From assembly GCA_948144175.1 (NCBI GenBank), contig CANXME010002336.1, positions 124,001 to 188,000 on the forward strand: a stretch of 64,000 bases of DNA. Reading direction: 5' to 3'. The translations under genes were made by a program, and so were the position numbers. The first letter of the stretch is position 1; every line of letters begins with the position of its first letter. This stretch comes from Closterium sp. NIES-65 (taxonomy: Eukaryota > Streptophyta > Zygnematophyceae > Desmidiales > Closteriaceae). A model generated the notes under the pieces. That model was given only the letters and a program-made list of their open reading frames with translations. It did no database searches and was not told the origin of the DNA. Shown here piece after piece: positions 42,991 to 54,914 of the stretch.

Positions 42991-45746
42991 CTGAACTGGG
43001 GGCAGGCGGAAGAGAGAGGAAGGATGGAGGCGGAGCCACGGGGTGCATGGAGTTGCCAAGAGAAGGAGGAGGAGAGCTGGGTGGTGGGGGAAGGGATGAG
43101 CAAGGAGGGAAAGGAGGCCATGCAAGAGCTGCTCGCCAGGCACAGGAAGTGTTTTGCCTTCACCATGCAGGAACTGGGAAGGTGCAAGGTGAAGGAGATG
43201 GAGCTGAAGCTGAGTAGCACAGAACCAGTGTTCCAGCGCAGGAGGAAGATGCCGCCTGGGGATGAGAAGACCTGCAAGGAGAAGATCAAGGAGCTGCTGG
43301 AGGAGGACTGATTAGGATATCAGAGTCTCAGTATGCCACACCCACAGTGGTGGCAGCCAGGAGAGACCTGACAAAGGAGGTGTTGAGCAGGAGAATGTGT
43401 GGAGACTACAGGGCACTCAACAAAATCACCATAGCAGACAGGTACCCGATGCCGATGGCAGAGGAAATCTTTGACAAATTGGCAGAGGAGGTGTTCTTCA
43501 CTACTCTGGACCTGCGGCAGGGGTTCAACCAGATCAAAATCAGAAAGGAGGACGTTAGGAAGACGGCCTTTCATGGGCCGGACGGGCTGTACGAGTGGTT
43601 GTACATGCCGTTTGGACTGAGGAACGCATCAGCAGTATTCCAGAGGGTCATGGACAGCGTGCTGTGTGGAATGGAGTGCGCAGCCTGCTATATTGATGAT
43701 GTGGTGATCTTCAGCACCACAGAGCAGCAGCACCTGCAGGATGTGGAGTGGACCCTAGCGGCGATTGAAGCGGCGGGACTCACCTGCCATCCGAAGAAGT
43801 GCAGATGGGGGGAACAGACGGTGCAGTACCTAGGGTATGAGGTGAAAGGGGGACAGATAGGGATCCAACAGGCCAAGGTGGAAGTCCTGGACAGACTGAG
43901 GGAGCCGAGGGACAAGTCAGGGCTGAGAGCAGTGCTGGGCTTCTTGAGCTACTACAGGCGGTTTGTGCCCAACTTCAGCAAGCGAGCAGCGGTGTTGAAT
44001 GTGCTATTGCGGGAAGACCAGGCGTGGGAGTGGGGGGAAGCACAGAAAGGGGCGCTGCAGGACCTGATGGCAGCAGTGAAGACCGCGACGGTGCTCAAGC
44101 TGCCCGCCGCTGATCAGCCGTTCACGCTTTACACCGATTGGAGCAGCCAAGGGATGGGAGGGATCCTCTGCCAGGAGGAAGAAAGAGAGGAGAAGGTAGT
44201 GGCATATGCGAGCCGGAGCTGCAACTCGGCAGAGGCACAGTACAGCTCCTACATCGCAGAAGGGTTGGCAGCCGTATGGGCAGTAGGGCATTTCAGGGTG
44301 TATCTGCAGGGGAGAAAATTCACCTTAGTAACAGACCACCAGCCCCTGACGTGGCTGATGTCAACCCCGGGTCTGACGGGAAGGAATGCAAGATGGGCGA
44401 TGAAGCTACAGGAGTATGACTTCAAGATCAGGCATAGGCCAGAAAAGACACTGCAACACGTAGATGGCCTCTCACGAAACCCCCCACCGCTTGAGCCCAC
44501 TGTAACCTGGACACTGCTGGCCAAATTAGTGGAGCAGAACGGGGCCAAGGAGGGGAAGGGGCCAGCAGACATATGGGAGGACGGGCCGGCCCTGCGATGG
44601 GTAAAGGGAGAGACGGGAGAGGATGAAGCGCTACCGGCACGGGTAAGGGCAAGGGGCCAGCACTACCGGTGGTACCAGCAGCAGTTGCAGGTGCAGACAG
44701 AGGACGGATGGAAGCTGGTGCCGGCTCCAAGTGAGAGAGAAGTAGTGATTAAGGAAGTCCACACCAAGCTAGGGCACTTTGGGCACGAGAGGACAGTGCA
44801 GCTGTTGAAGACAGGGTGGTGGTGGGAGGGGATGCGAAGGCAAGTAAAGGGGTGGGTGGAGGGCTGTGAGGCATGCCAAACGAGCAGGGAAAACCTCACC
44901 CAAGCCAAGGCGGAGTTGCAGTCGCTGCCCATCCGAGGCCTCGGCTTCCGATGGTCCTTAGACCTGGCGGGGGAGCTGCCACTAAGCTGTGGGGGGAAGC
45001 AGTACATAGTGCTCATGGTCGGACATGTGAGCAAGTGGCTGGAGGTAAGAGCGATCCTGAGCAAGAGCTCGAGACACGTGGCAGCAACGTTCAAGGAACA
45101 AGTGTTGTGCAAGTTCGGGGCATGTGCAGAGGTCCTAACAGATCAAGGGACAGAATTCCAGGGGGAGTTTAAGGGGCTGCTGGAGGAGACTGGGATCACC
45201 CACAGGCGCACTTCGCGGTACCACCCACAGAGCGATGGGCTGACTGAGCGACTGGTCCAGACCTTGAAGCGGGGACTGCGAGCGTACGGGGAAAAGAAGA
45301 AGCGAGACTGGGACGAGGAGCTGCATTGGATAGCAGCAGAGTACAGGTTTGGGAAGCAGGCGGCGCTGAGAGATCACTCCCCTTATAGTCTCCTATATGG
45401 GTGTGAGCCGCTGCTGCCGGTGAGAGCAACCCGGGTCCTCACACACACTGTGACTGCAAGGACGATAGAGAACTGGGTGGCGCTGTCCGAGACCAGGGCA
45501 AGATACCTACAAGTGATGATGCCAGCGGCATTGGAGAATCTCCACACCCCACAGCTGCGGGAGGCTCGGAGATATGAGCAGAGGCAACAGCAAGGGGCGG
45601 GGGGGCAGACCCAGGAAGGGAGTGAGTCAGGGGCAGGAAGTGTACTTGAAGCGGGCAAAGCAAGACACGCTGGATGTTGGGGTGGGCACGGAGAGGTGGA
45701 GGGTGAAGGAGGTCCGTCCCTCAGGGGTGTTGGTTCTGGAAAATGA
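42991..45746 (+). pseudogene. Gypsy-B RT, RNase H and integrase
   Basis: A linker (RHRKCFAFTMQELGRCKVKE; STEPVFQRRRKMPPGDEK) leads into RT; a 1-bp loss near 43305 shifts the frame after KELLEED. The 799-residue frame from 43347 has RT (MCGDYRALNKI; FTTLDLRQGFNQI; MPFGLRNASAVFQRVMD; YIDDVVIFS at ~43690), RNase H (LYTDWSSQGMGGIL; VTDHQPLTWL; HRPEKTLQHVDGLSR), the H2C2 zinc module (HTKLGHFGHERT ... CEAC) and the integrase core (LDLAGELPL; VLTDQGTEFQG; HPQSDGLTERLVQT). RT before integrase marks the Gypsy order. A +1 shift near 45595 ends this frame; the integrase tail continues in another. Confidence 0.93.
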
Positions 45747-45879
45747 CACAGAGGCACTCCTGAAGGAGCACCAGAGCAACACGGTCATGGTGAGGGGGAG
45801 CGAGCATCACCAAGCGGGTCCTGTGACTCGGGCTCAGGCAGCTAGAGCACGAGCACAGGAGGGGGCAGTGGGTAAGTGA
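45574..45879 (+). pseudogene. Gypsy-B pol C-terminus (integrase tail)
   Basis: In the frame entered after the shift near 45595 the chain reads RKGVSQGQEVYLKRAKQ, WRVKEVRPSGVLVLEND and HQSNTVMVRG, an SH3-like integrase C-terminal domain, ending RAQAARARAQEGAVGK before TGA at 45877. No chromodomain is visible. Gypsy-C encodes the same tail in frame with its integrase. Confidence 0.85.
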
Positions 45880-45998
45880 GGCTGTGAAACAGGGAGAAGG
45901 AGGAACAGGAGAGTCTGCAGGAAGAAGAGCACGTGCAGGGTGAAGAGGAGGTGCATGAAGAAGAGCGGCGGCTGAGAGAAAGAAGGTTCTCCGACCGC
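45868..45998 (+). other. Gypsy-B 3' UTR module S with purine-rich end
   Basis: From the last pol codons (GTGGGTAAGTGA) a purine-rich leader of short repeats (CAGGAAGAAGAGCA; GGTGAAGAGGAGGTGCATG) ends in GGCTGAGAGAAAGAAGG (45970-45986), the likely polypurine tract, and TTCTCCGACCGC before the LTR. The same module reappears after the 3' LTR. Confidence 0.8.
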
Positions 45999-46413
45999 TG
46001 TCATCGCATATGCACTTAATGCATATGCAATAACAGGAGAATGATGGTAAAGTGTGAGCGTCATACTAAGTCCATAGGAAGATGAGATACGAATGAGAAT
46101 ATAAGTAATAGGTGTAGGATGTAGCGAAGTTACTATTAGGAGCGAGGGTGTAGAAGGGGGGAAACAGGATAAGAGCGGTTGAGATAAAAAGGGGGAAAGA
46201 CTCCGAAGGGCGAAATGTGAAACCAATGAACCTCAACCCCGAGCCGCACATTTGGAAATGTGCAGCCAGGGGTGGGGTAAGGTCACTCACCTCCAACCCA
46301 TCAATGCTTTCTCGTTGTTATTCTCTTACACTAGTGAATTTGATTGTCTCAAGCTCTAGCACACGACAGCACACTAAGAATGAACCTGCGGAGTGAGAGA
46401 CCAGCATCTTTCA
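45999..46413 (+). repeat. Gypsy-B 3' LTR
   Basis: It is 415 bp, TGTCATCGCATATGC to AGCATCTTTCA, the same length as the 5' LTR. CTTTCTCGTTGTTA at 46307-46320 pairs with the post-LTR site at 38954. Confidence 0.93.
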
Positions 46414-46560
46414 TGTGGGTAAGTGAGGCTGTGCAACAGGGAGAAGGAGGAACAGGCGAGTCTGCAGGAAGAAGAGCAGGTGCAAGGTAAAGAGCAGGTG
46501 CAGGGTGAAGAGGAGGTGCATGAAAAAGAGCAGCGGTTGAGAGGAAGAAGGTTCTCCGAC
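46414..46560 (+). other. Second copy of 3' UTR module S, after the LTR, leading into SAT2
   Basis: These 147 bp start at GTGGGTAAGTGAGG, i.e. the last codons of pol, and end GGTTCTCCGAC, where the satellite begins. The mirror-image unit at 52469-52615 is also 147 bp. Confidence 0.85.
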
Positions 46561-49500
46561 ATGGACCGGCTGGACCAACTGGCCTTTTGGTCTAATGGAC
46601 CGGCAGGACTAATTGACCTGCTGGTCAAATGGACCGGCTGGACAAATTGGCACGTTGGTCCAATGGACTGGTTGGACCAAATGGCCTGTTGGTCCAATGG
46701 ACCAGAAGGACCAACTAGCCTGTTGTTCCAATGGACCGTCTGGACCAACAAGCCTCTTGGTTCAATGGACCGGTTCGACCAACAGGCCGGTTGGTCCAAT
46801 GGACCGGCTGGACCAACTGGCCTTTTGGTCCAATGTAGCGGTTGGACCAACTGGCCTCTTGGTCCAATGGACCGGGTGGACCAGCTAGCCTATTGGTCCA
46901 TTGGATAGGAAAGACCAACTGGCCTATTGGTGCAATTGACCGGTTGGACCAACTGGCCTGTTGCTCCAATGGACCGGTTGGACCAACACTCGCATGTTGG
47001 TCCAATGGACCGGCTGGACCAACAGGCCGGTTGGTCCAATGGACCGGCTGGACCAACAGGCCGTTTGGTCAAATGGACCGGCTGGACCGAGTGGCATGAT
47101 GGTGCAATGGACCGGCTAGACCATCCGGCATGTTGGTCCTATGGACTACTTGGACCAACTGGCCTCTTGGACTAATGGACCGGCAGGACCAACTGGCCTG
47201 TTGGTCCATTGGACCGGTTGGACAGACTAGCCTGTTGGTGCAATCGATCGCATGGACCAACTGGCATGTTGGTCCAATAAAGCAGTGCGACCAATACTGG
47301 CATTTTGGTCCAACAGACCGGTTGAACCAACAGGCCTGTTGGTCCAATGGACCGGCTGGACCAACTCGCCTATTGGTCCAATGGACCGCTTGGACCAACA
47401 GGCCTATTGATCCATTGGACCGGTTGGACCAACTGGCCTGTTGATGCAATGGACCGGTTGGACCAACTAGCATTTTGGTCCAATGGACCGGTTGGACCAA
47501 CAGGCCGGTTGGTCCAATAGACGGGCTGGACTAACAGGCTTGTTGGTAAAATGGACCGACTGGACCAACTGGCAAATTGGTCCAATGGACCGGTTGGACC
47601 AACTGGCCTGTTGGTACAATGGACCGGCAGGACCAATTGGCCTGTTGGTCCATAGGACCGGTTGAACCAAATAGCCTATTGGTGCAATGGATTGATTGGA
47701 CCAACTGGCATGTTGGTCCAATGGACCGGTTGGACCAACACTGGCATGTTGGTCCTATGGACCGGTTGGACCAACAGGTCAGTTGGTCCAATAGATGGGT
47801 TGGACCAACAGGCCTCTTGGTCCAATGGACCTGCAGGACCAATTGGCCTGTTGGTCCATAGAACCGGTTGGAAAAACTAGCCTGTTGGTGCAATGGATCG
47901 ATTGGACCAACTGGCATGTTGGTCCAATGGACCGGTTGGACCAACACTGGCATGTTGGTCCAACGGACCGGTTGGACCAACAGGCCTGTAGATCCAATGG
48001 ACTGGCTTGACCATCTCGCCTATTCGTTCAATGGACCGCTTAGACCAACTGGCCTATTGATCCAATGGACCGGCTGGACCAACTGGCCTCTTGGTCCAAT
48101 GGACCAGCTGGACCAATTGGCTTGTTGGTCTAATGGACAGGTTGGGTAAACAGGCCTCTCGGTCCACTGGACCGGGTCGACCAACTGGCCTTTTGGTCCA
48201 ATGGACCGGCTGGACCAACTGGCCTCTTGGTTCAATGGACCGGCTTGACCAACTGGCCTATTGGTCCAATAGACAACTTGGACAAACAGGCTTGTTGGTC
48301 CAATGGACCGGCTGGACCAACTAGCCTTTTGGTCCAATGGACCGATTGGACCAACACGCCAGTTGGTCCAATGGACCGGCTGGACAAACTCGCTTATTGG
48401 TCGAATGGACTTGTTGGACCAACAGGCCGGTTGGTCCTACGGACCGGCTGGACCAACAGGCCGTATGGTCAAATGGACCGGCTGGACCAAGTGGCATGTT
48501 GGTGCAATGGACAAGCTGGACCAACCGGCATGTTGGTCCAATGGACCGGTTGGACCAACTTGCCTCTTGGACCAATGGACCGACAGGACCAACTGGCCTG
48601 TTGGTCCATTGGACCGGTTGTATCAACTAGCTTGTTGGTGCAATGGATCGGATGGACCAACTGGCATGTTGGTCGAATGGATCGGTTGGACCAACACTAG
48701 CATATTGGTCCAACGGACCGGTTGGACCAACAGGCGTGTTGGTCCAATGGACCGGCTGGACCAACTCGCCTATCGGTCCAATGGACTGCTTGGACCAACT
48801 GGCCTATTGATATTTTGGTCCGGTTGGACCAAGTGGCCTGTTGGTGTAATGGACCGGTTGGACCAACAAGCATTTTGGTCTAATGGACCGGTTGGACCAA
48901 CACTGGCATGTTGGTCCAATGGACCGGTTGGACCAACAGGCCGGTTGGTCCAATGGACGGGCTGGACTAACAGGCTTGTTGGTCAAATGGACTGGCAGGA
49001 CCAACTGGTCTATTGGTTCGATGGACCGGTTGGACCAACTGGCCTCTTGGTCCAATGGACGAGCAGGACCATTTGGCCTGTTGGTCCATAGGACCGGTTG
49101 GACCAACTAGCCTGTTGGTGCCATGGATTGATTGGACCAACTGGAATGTTGGTCCAATGGACCGCTTGGACCAACACTCGCATGTTGGACCAATGGACTG
49201 GCTGGACCAACTGGCCTGTTAGTCCAATGGACCGATTGGACAAAATGGCCTCTTGGTCCAATGGACCGGCTGGACCAAATAGCCTCTTGGTCCAATGGAC
49301 CAGCTGAACCAACTGGCCTGTTGGTCCAATGGACAGGTTGGACAAACAGGCCTGTTGGTCCAATGGACCGGCTGGACCAACAGGCCTTTTGGTCCAATGG
49401 ACCGGCTGGACCAACTTGCCTGTTGGTCCAATGGACTTGTTGGACCAACAGGCCTGTTTGTTGAATGGACTGGCTGGACCAACTGGCCTCTTGGTTCGAT

Positions 49501-52468
49501 GGACCGACTGGACTAACTCGCTTGTTCGTCCAATGGACTAGTTGGACCAACTGGCGTGTTGGTCCAATGGACTGGCAGGACCAACAGGCCTGTTGTTCCA
49601 ATGGACCGTCTGGACCAACAAGCCTCTTGGTCCAATGAACCGGTTGGACCAACTGGCATTTTGGTCCAATGGACCGGTTGGACCAACAAGCCGGTTGGTC
49701 CAATGGACTGGCTGGAACAACTTGCCTGTTGGTCCAATGGAGCGGTTGGACCAACTGGCCTCTTGGTCAAATGGACCGGCTGGACCAACTGGCCTGTTGG
49801 TCCATTGGATAGGTTAGGCCAACTGGCCTGTTGGTGCAATGGACCGGTTGGACCAACTGGCTTGTTGGTCCAATGGACCGGTTGGACCAACACTGACATG
49901 TTGGTCCAATGGACCGTTTGGACCAACAGGCCAGTTTGTCCAATGGACCGGCTGGACCAACAAGCCGTTTGGTCAAATGGACCGGCTGGACCAACCGGCA
50001 AGCTGGTCAAATGGACAGGCTGCACCAACTAGCCTGTTGGTCCAATGGACCGGTTGGACCAACTGGCCTCTTGGACCAATGGACCAGTTGGACCAACTGG
50101 CCTGTTGGTCCATTGGACCGGTTGGACCAACTAGCCTATTGGTGCAATGGATCGGATGGACCAATTGGCATGTCGGTCCAATGGACCGGTTGGACCAACA
50201 TTGGCATGTTGGTCTGACGGACCGGTTGGACCAACAGGCCTGTTGATCCAATGGACCAGCTGGACCAACTCGCCTATTGGTGCAATGGACCGCTTGGACC
50301 AACTGGCCTGTTGGTGCAATGGACCGGTTGGACCAACTAGAATTTTGGTCGAATGGACCTGTTGGACCAACACTGGCATGTTGGTCCAATGGACTGATTT
50401 GACCAACAGGCCGGTTGGACCAATGGACGGGCTGGACTAACAAGCCTGTTGGTCAAATAGACCGGCTCGATCAACTGGCCTGTTGGTCCAATGGACGGGC
50501 AGGACCGATTGGCTTGAAGGTCCATAGGACCGGCTGGACCAACTGGCTTGTTGGTTCAATAGTCAGGTTGGACAAACAGGCCTATTGGTCCAATGGACTG
50601 GCTGGACTTACTGGCCTTTTGGTCCAATGGACCGGCAAGACCAAATGGCCTGTTGGTCCAACGGACTGGTTGGACAAAAAGGCCTGTTGGTGCAATGGAC
50701 CGGCTGGACCAACAGGCCTTTTGGTCCAATGGACCGGTTGGACCAACAGGCGGGTTGGTCCAATGGACCGGCAGGACTAACAGGCTTGTTGGGCAAATGG
50801 ACCGGCTGGACCAACTGGCCTGTTGGTCCAATAGAGCGGTTCGAGCAACTGGCCTCTTGGTCCAATGGACCGGCAGGACCAACTGGCCTGTTGGTCCATA
50901 GGACAGGTTGGACCAACTAGCCTGTTGGTGCAATGGATCGGTTGGACCAACTGGCATGTTGGTTGAATGGACCGGTTAGACCAACACTGGCATGTTGGTC
51001 CAATGGACCTGTTGGACTAATACGCCTGTTGGTCCAATGGACCGGCTGGACCAATAGGCCTGTTGGTCCAATGGACATGTTGGACACACAGGCCTGTTGG
51101 TGCAATGGACCAGCTGGCGTCTTCGTCCAATGGACCGGCTGGACCAACACTGGCATGTTGGTCCAATGGACCGGTTGGACAAACAGGCCGGTTGGTCCAA
51201 TGGACCGGCTCGATCAACAGGCTGTTTGGTCAAATGGACCGGCTGCACCAATTGGCATGTTGGTCCAATGGACTGGTTGGACCAAGAGACCTATAGGACC
51301 AATGGACCGGCAGGACCAATAGGCCTGTTGGTCCAATGGACCGGTAGGACCGACACTGGCATGTTGGTCCAATGGACCGGTTGGACCAACTTTATGTTGG
51401 TCCAATGGACCGGTTGGACCAACAGGCCTGTTGGTCCAATGGACCAGCTGGACCAACTTGCCTGTTGGTCCAATGGACCGGCTGGACCAGCTGGCCTGTT
51501 GGTCCAATGGACCGGCTGGACCAACTAGCCCTTTGGTCCAATGGACCGGTTGGACCTACGGGCCTGTTAGTCCAATGGACCGGCTGGACCAACTGGCCTT
51601 TTGGTCTAATGGACCGGCTAGAGCAATTGGCTTGTTGGTCCAATGGACCGGCTGGACCAACTGGCATGTTGGTCCAATGGACTGGTTGGACCAACTGGCC
51701 TGTTGGTCCAATGAACCGGCAGGACCAACTGGCCTGTTGGTCCTATGGACCGTCTGGACCAACAAGCCTCTTGGTCGAATGGACCGGTTGGACCAACTGG
51801 CATGTTGGTCCAATGGACCGGTTGGACCAAAAAGGCCGTTTGGTCAAATGGACCGGTTGGACCAACTGGCCTATAGGACCAATGGACCGGCAGGACCAAC
51901 TGGCCTGTTGGTCCATTTGGACCGGTTGGACCAACTAGCCAGTTCGTGTATTGGATCAGTTGGACTTACTGGCCTGTTGGTCCAATGGACCGGTTGGACC
52001 AACACTGGCATGCTGGTCCAATGGACCGGTTGGACAAATAGGCCCATTGGTCTAATGGACCGGCTGGACCAACAGGCCGTTTGGTCACCTGGTTTGGGTA
52101 GACCAACTGGCATGTTGGTCCAATGGACTAGTTGGACCAAGTGGCCTATAGGACTAATGGACCGGCAGGACTAATTGGCGTGTTGGTCCATTGGACCGGT
52201 TGGACCAACTAGCCTGTTGGTGCAATGGATCGATTGGACCAACTGGCATGTTGGTCCAATGGACCGGTTGGACCAACACTGGCATGCTGGTCCAATGGAC
52301 CGGTTGGACCAACAGGCCTGTTGGTCCAATGGACCCGGTGGACCAACTCGCCTGCTGGTCCAATGGACCGGCTGGACCAACTAGCCAATTGATCCATTGG
52401 ACCGGTTGGACCAACTGGCCTACTGGTGCTATGGACCGGTTGGACCAACTAGCATTATGGTCCAATGG
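46561..52468. repeat. Satellite SAT2, about 170 monomers of 34-36 bp
   Basis: The monomer matches SAT1 (TTGGTCCAATGGACC + GGTTGGACCAAC + spacer), with mutated variants such as TTGGTGCAATGGATC and deletions. A block containing GGATCGATTGGACC and ACACTGGCATG recurs ~214 bp apart near 47690 and 47900, suggesting local higher-order units. The repeat is nearly self-complementary, so strand is not meaningful. No gene, LTR or other insertion was noticed inside. Confidence 0.95.
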
Positions 52469-52615
52469 TGTCGGCGAACCTTCCTCCTCTCAGCCGCCAC
52501 TCTCCTTCATGCACCTTCTCTTACCATGCACCTTCTCTTCTTCCTGCACCTGTTCTTCTCATGCCGACTCTCCAGTTTCCTCCTTCTCCCTTTTGCACAG
52601 CCTCAATTACCCACT
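52469..52615 (-). other. 3' UTR module S, minus orientation, between SAT2 and the Gypsy-C 3' LTR
   Basis: Minus strand: AGTGGGTAATTGAGG to GGTTCGCCGAC, matching 46414-46560 in content, length and position. It contains GTGCATGG/GTGCATGA and GGAAGAAGAG short repeats. Confidence 0.85.
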
Positions 52616-53023
52616 TGAAAGAGCCTGATCTCTCACCCCGTAGGTTCCCTATTAGTGTCGTGCTGTCGTGTGCTAGAGCCTGAGACAATCAGTTTCACTA
52701 GTGCAAGGGAATATTAGCGAGAAAGCATCGATGGGTTGGAGGTGAGTGACCTTACCCCACCCCTGGCTGCACATTTCCAAAATGTGCGGCTCGGGGTTGG
52801 GGTTCGTTGGTTTCACATTTCGCCTTTCAGATTCTTTCCCCCTTTTTATCTCAACCGCTCTTATCTTGTTTCCCCCCTTCTACACCCTCGCTCCTAACAG
52901 TAACTTTACTACATCCTACACCTATTACCTATATTCTTATTCCTATCTCATCTTCCTATGGACTTAGGATGAAACCCACACTCCACCATCATTCTACTGT
53001 TATTGCAGGCATATGCGGTGACA
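52616..53023 (-). repeat. Gypsy-C 3' LTR
   Basis: Minus strand: TGTCACCGCATATGC to GGCTCTTTCA, 408 bp. An 11-bp deletion removes one arm of the GCATATGCA/TGCATATGC palindrome near its start. The self-priming complement (plus TATTAGCGAGAAAG) is at 52712-52725. Confidence 0.92.
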
Positions 53024-53180
53024 GCTGTTGACGAACCTTCCTCCTCTCAGCCGCCGCTCTCCTTCATGCACCTCCTCTTACCATGCACCTGCTCTTCTTC
53101 CTGCACCTGTTCTTCTCATGCCGACTCTCCAGTTTCCTCCATCTCCCTATTGCACAGCCTCACTTTCCCACTGCCCCCTC
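53024..53180 (-). other. Gypsy-C 3' UTR module S with polypurine tract
   Basis: This purine-rich stretch on the minus strand follows the pol stop. GGCTGAGAGGAGGAAGG lies just before the 3' LTR (~53037-53053), the likely plus-strand primer. Contents match 45868-45998. Confidence 0.8.
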
Positions 53181-54893
53181 CTATGCTCGTGCTCTAGCTG
53201 CCTGAGCCCGAGTCACATGACCTGCTTGGTGAGACTTGCTCCCCCTCACCATGACCGTATTGCTCTGGTGCTCCTTCAGGAGTGCCCCTGTGTCATTTTC
53301 CAGAACCAACACCCCTGAGGGACGGACCTCCTTCACCCTCCACCTCTCCGTGCCCACCCCAACATCCAGCGTGTCTTGCTTTGCCCGCTTCAAGTACACT
53401 TCCTGCCCCTGACTCACTCCCTTTCTGGGTCTGTCCCCCGCCCCTTGCTGTTGCCTCTCCTCATATCTCCGAGCATCCCGCAGCTGTGCGGTGTGAAGAT
53501 TCTCCAATGCTGCTGGCATCATCACTCGTAGGTATCTTGCCCTGGCCTCCGATAGCGCCACCCTGTTCTCTATCGTCCCTGCAGTCACAGTGTGTGTGAG
53601 GACCCGGGTTGCTCCCACCGGCAGCAGCGGCTCACACCCATATAGGAGACTATAAGGGGAGTGATCTCTCAGCGCTGCCTGCTCCCCAAATCTGTACCCT
53701 GCTGCTATCCAATGCAGCTCGTCGTCCCAGTCCCGCTTCCTCTTTTCCCCGTACGCTCGCAGTCCCCGCTTCAAGGTCTGGACCAGTCGCTCAGTCAGCC
53801 CATCGCTCTGTGGGTGGTACCGCGAAGTGCGCCTGTGGGTGATCCCGGTCTCCTCCAGCAGCCCCTTAAACTCCCCTTGGAACTCTGTCCCTTGATCTGT
53901 TAGGACCTCTGCACATGCCCCGAACCTGCACAACACTTGTTCCTTGAACGCTGCTGCCACGTGTCTCGAGCTCTTGTTCGGGATCGCTCTTACCTCCAGC
54001 CACTTGCTCACATGTCCGACCATGAGCACTATGTACTGCTTCCCCCCACGGCTCAGTGGTAGCTCCCCCGCCAGGTCTAAGGACCATCGGAAGCCGAGGC
54101 CTCGGATGGGCAGCGACTGCAACTCCGCCTTGGCTTGGGTGAGGTTTGCCCTGCTCCTTTGGCATGCCTCACAGCCCTCAACCCACCCCTTTACTTGCCT
54201 CCGCATCCCCTCCCACCACCACCCTGTCTTCAACAGCTGCACTGTCCTTTCGTGCCCAAAGTGCCCTAGCTTGTTGTGGACCTCCTTAATCACCGCTCCC
54301 CTCTCACTTGGAGCCGGCACCAGTTTCCATCCGTCCTCTGTCTGCACCTGCACCTGCTGCTGGTACCACCGGTAGTGCTGGCCCCTTGCCCTTACTTGTG
54401 CTGGTAGCGCTTCATCCTCTCCCGTCTCTCCCTTTACCCATCGCAGGGCCGGCCCGTCCTCCCATATGTCTGCTGGCCCCTTCCCCTCCTTGGCCCCGTT
54501 CTGCTCCACCAATCTGGCCAGCAGTGTCAAGGTTACGGTGGGCTCAAGCGGTGGGGGGTTCCGTGAGAGGCCATCTACGTGTTGCAGTGTCTTTTCTGGC
54601 CTATGCCTGATCTTGAAGTCATACTCCTGTAGCTTCATCGCCCATCTTGCATTCCTGCCCGTCAGTCCTGGGGTTGACATCAGCCACGTCAGGGGCTGGT
54701 GGTCAGTTACTAAGGTGAATTCCCTCCCCTGCAGGTACACCCTGAAATGCCCTACTGCCCATACGGCTGCCAACCCTTCTCCGATGTAGGAGCTGTACTG
54801 TGCCTCTGCCGAGTTGCAGCTCCTGCTCGCATATGCCACTACCTTCTCCTCTCTTTCTACCTCCTGGCAGAGGATCTCTTTCTCCCATCCCAT
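53181..54893 (-). pseudogene. Gypsy-C RNase H (part), integrase and tail
   Basis: A 570-residue frame begins inside RNase H (VAYASRSCNSAEAQYSSYIG; VTDHQPLTWL; HRPEKTLQHVDGLSR), then the H2C2 zinc module (HNKLGHFGHERT ... CEAC), the integrase DDE core (LDLAGELPL; VLTDQGTEFQG; HPQSDGLTERLVQT) and the SH3-like tail (EVYLKRAKQDTLDVG; VLVLENDTGALL) to a stop at 53181. It is intact as an integrase. About 85 bp upstream are deleted relative to Gypsy-B, removing the first RNase H aspartate block (LYTDWSSQGMGG), and a TAG at 54915 separates it from RT. Confidence 0.93.
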
Positions 54894-54914
54894 CAGGTCC
54901 TGCAGCGCCCCTTT

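Larger units (their letters stand above)
38539..46413 (+). mobile_element. Gypsy-B: LTR element encoding a DNA cytosine methyltransferase domain
   Basis: This 7.9-kb Ty3/Gypsy-order element has 415-bp LTRs at 38539-38953 and 45999-46413. Order is gag - three CCHC knuckles - protease - C5-methyltransferase - RT - RNase H - integrase. The two LTRs differ at about 18 of 415 positions by eye, so it is older than Gypsy-C. No flanking target duplication is found (CCAACGGA left, TGTGGG right). Pol is broken by nonsense codons, a ~70-bp deletion and frameshifts. Confidence 0.93.

Noticed and set aside
41191..43143. 650-codon frame antisense to Gypsy-B protease/methyltransferase, mirrored by a 505-codon frame antisense to Gypsy-C (55386-56903)
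   Set aside because: Both are Pro/Ser/Leu/His-rich shadows of a purine-rich coding strand; the sense strand carries recognisable enzyme motifs and explains the sequence.
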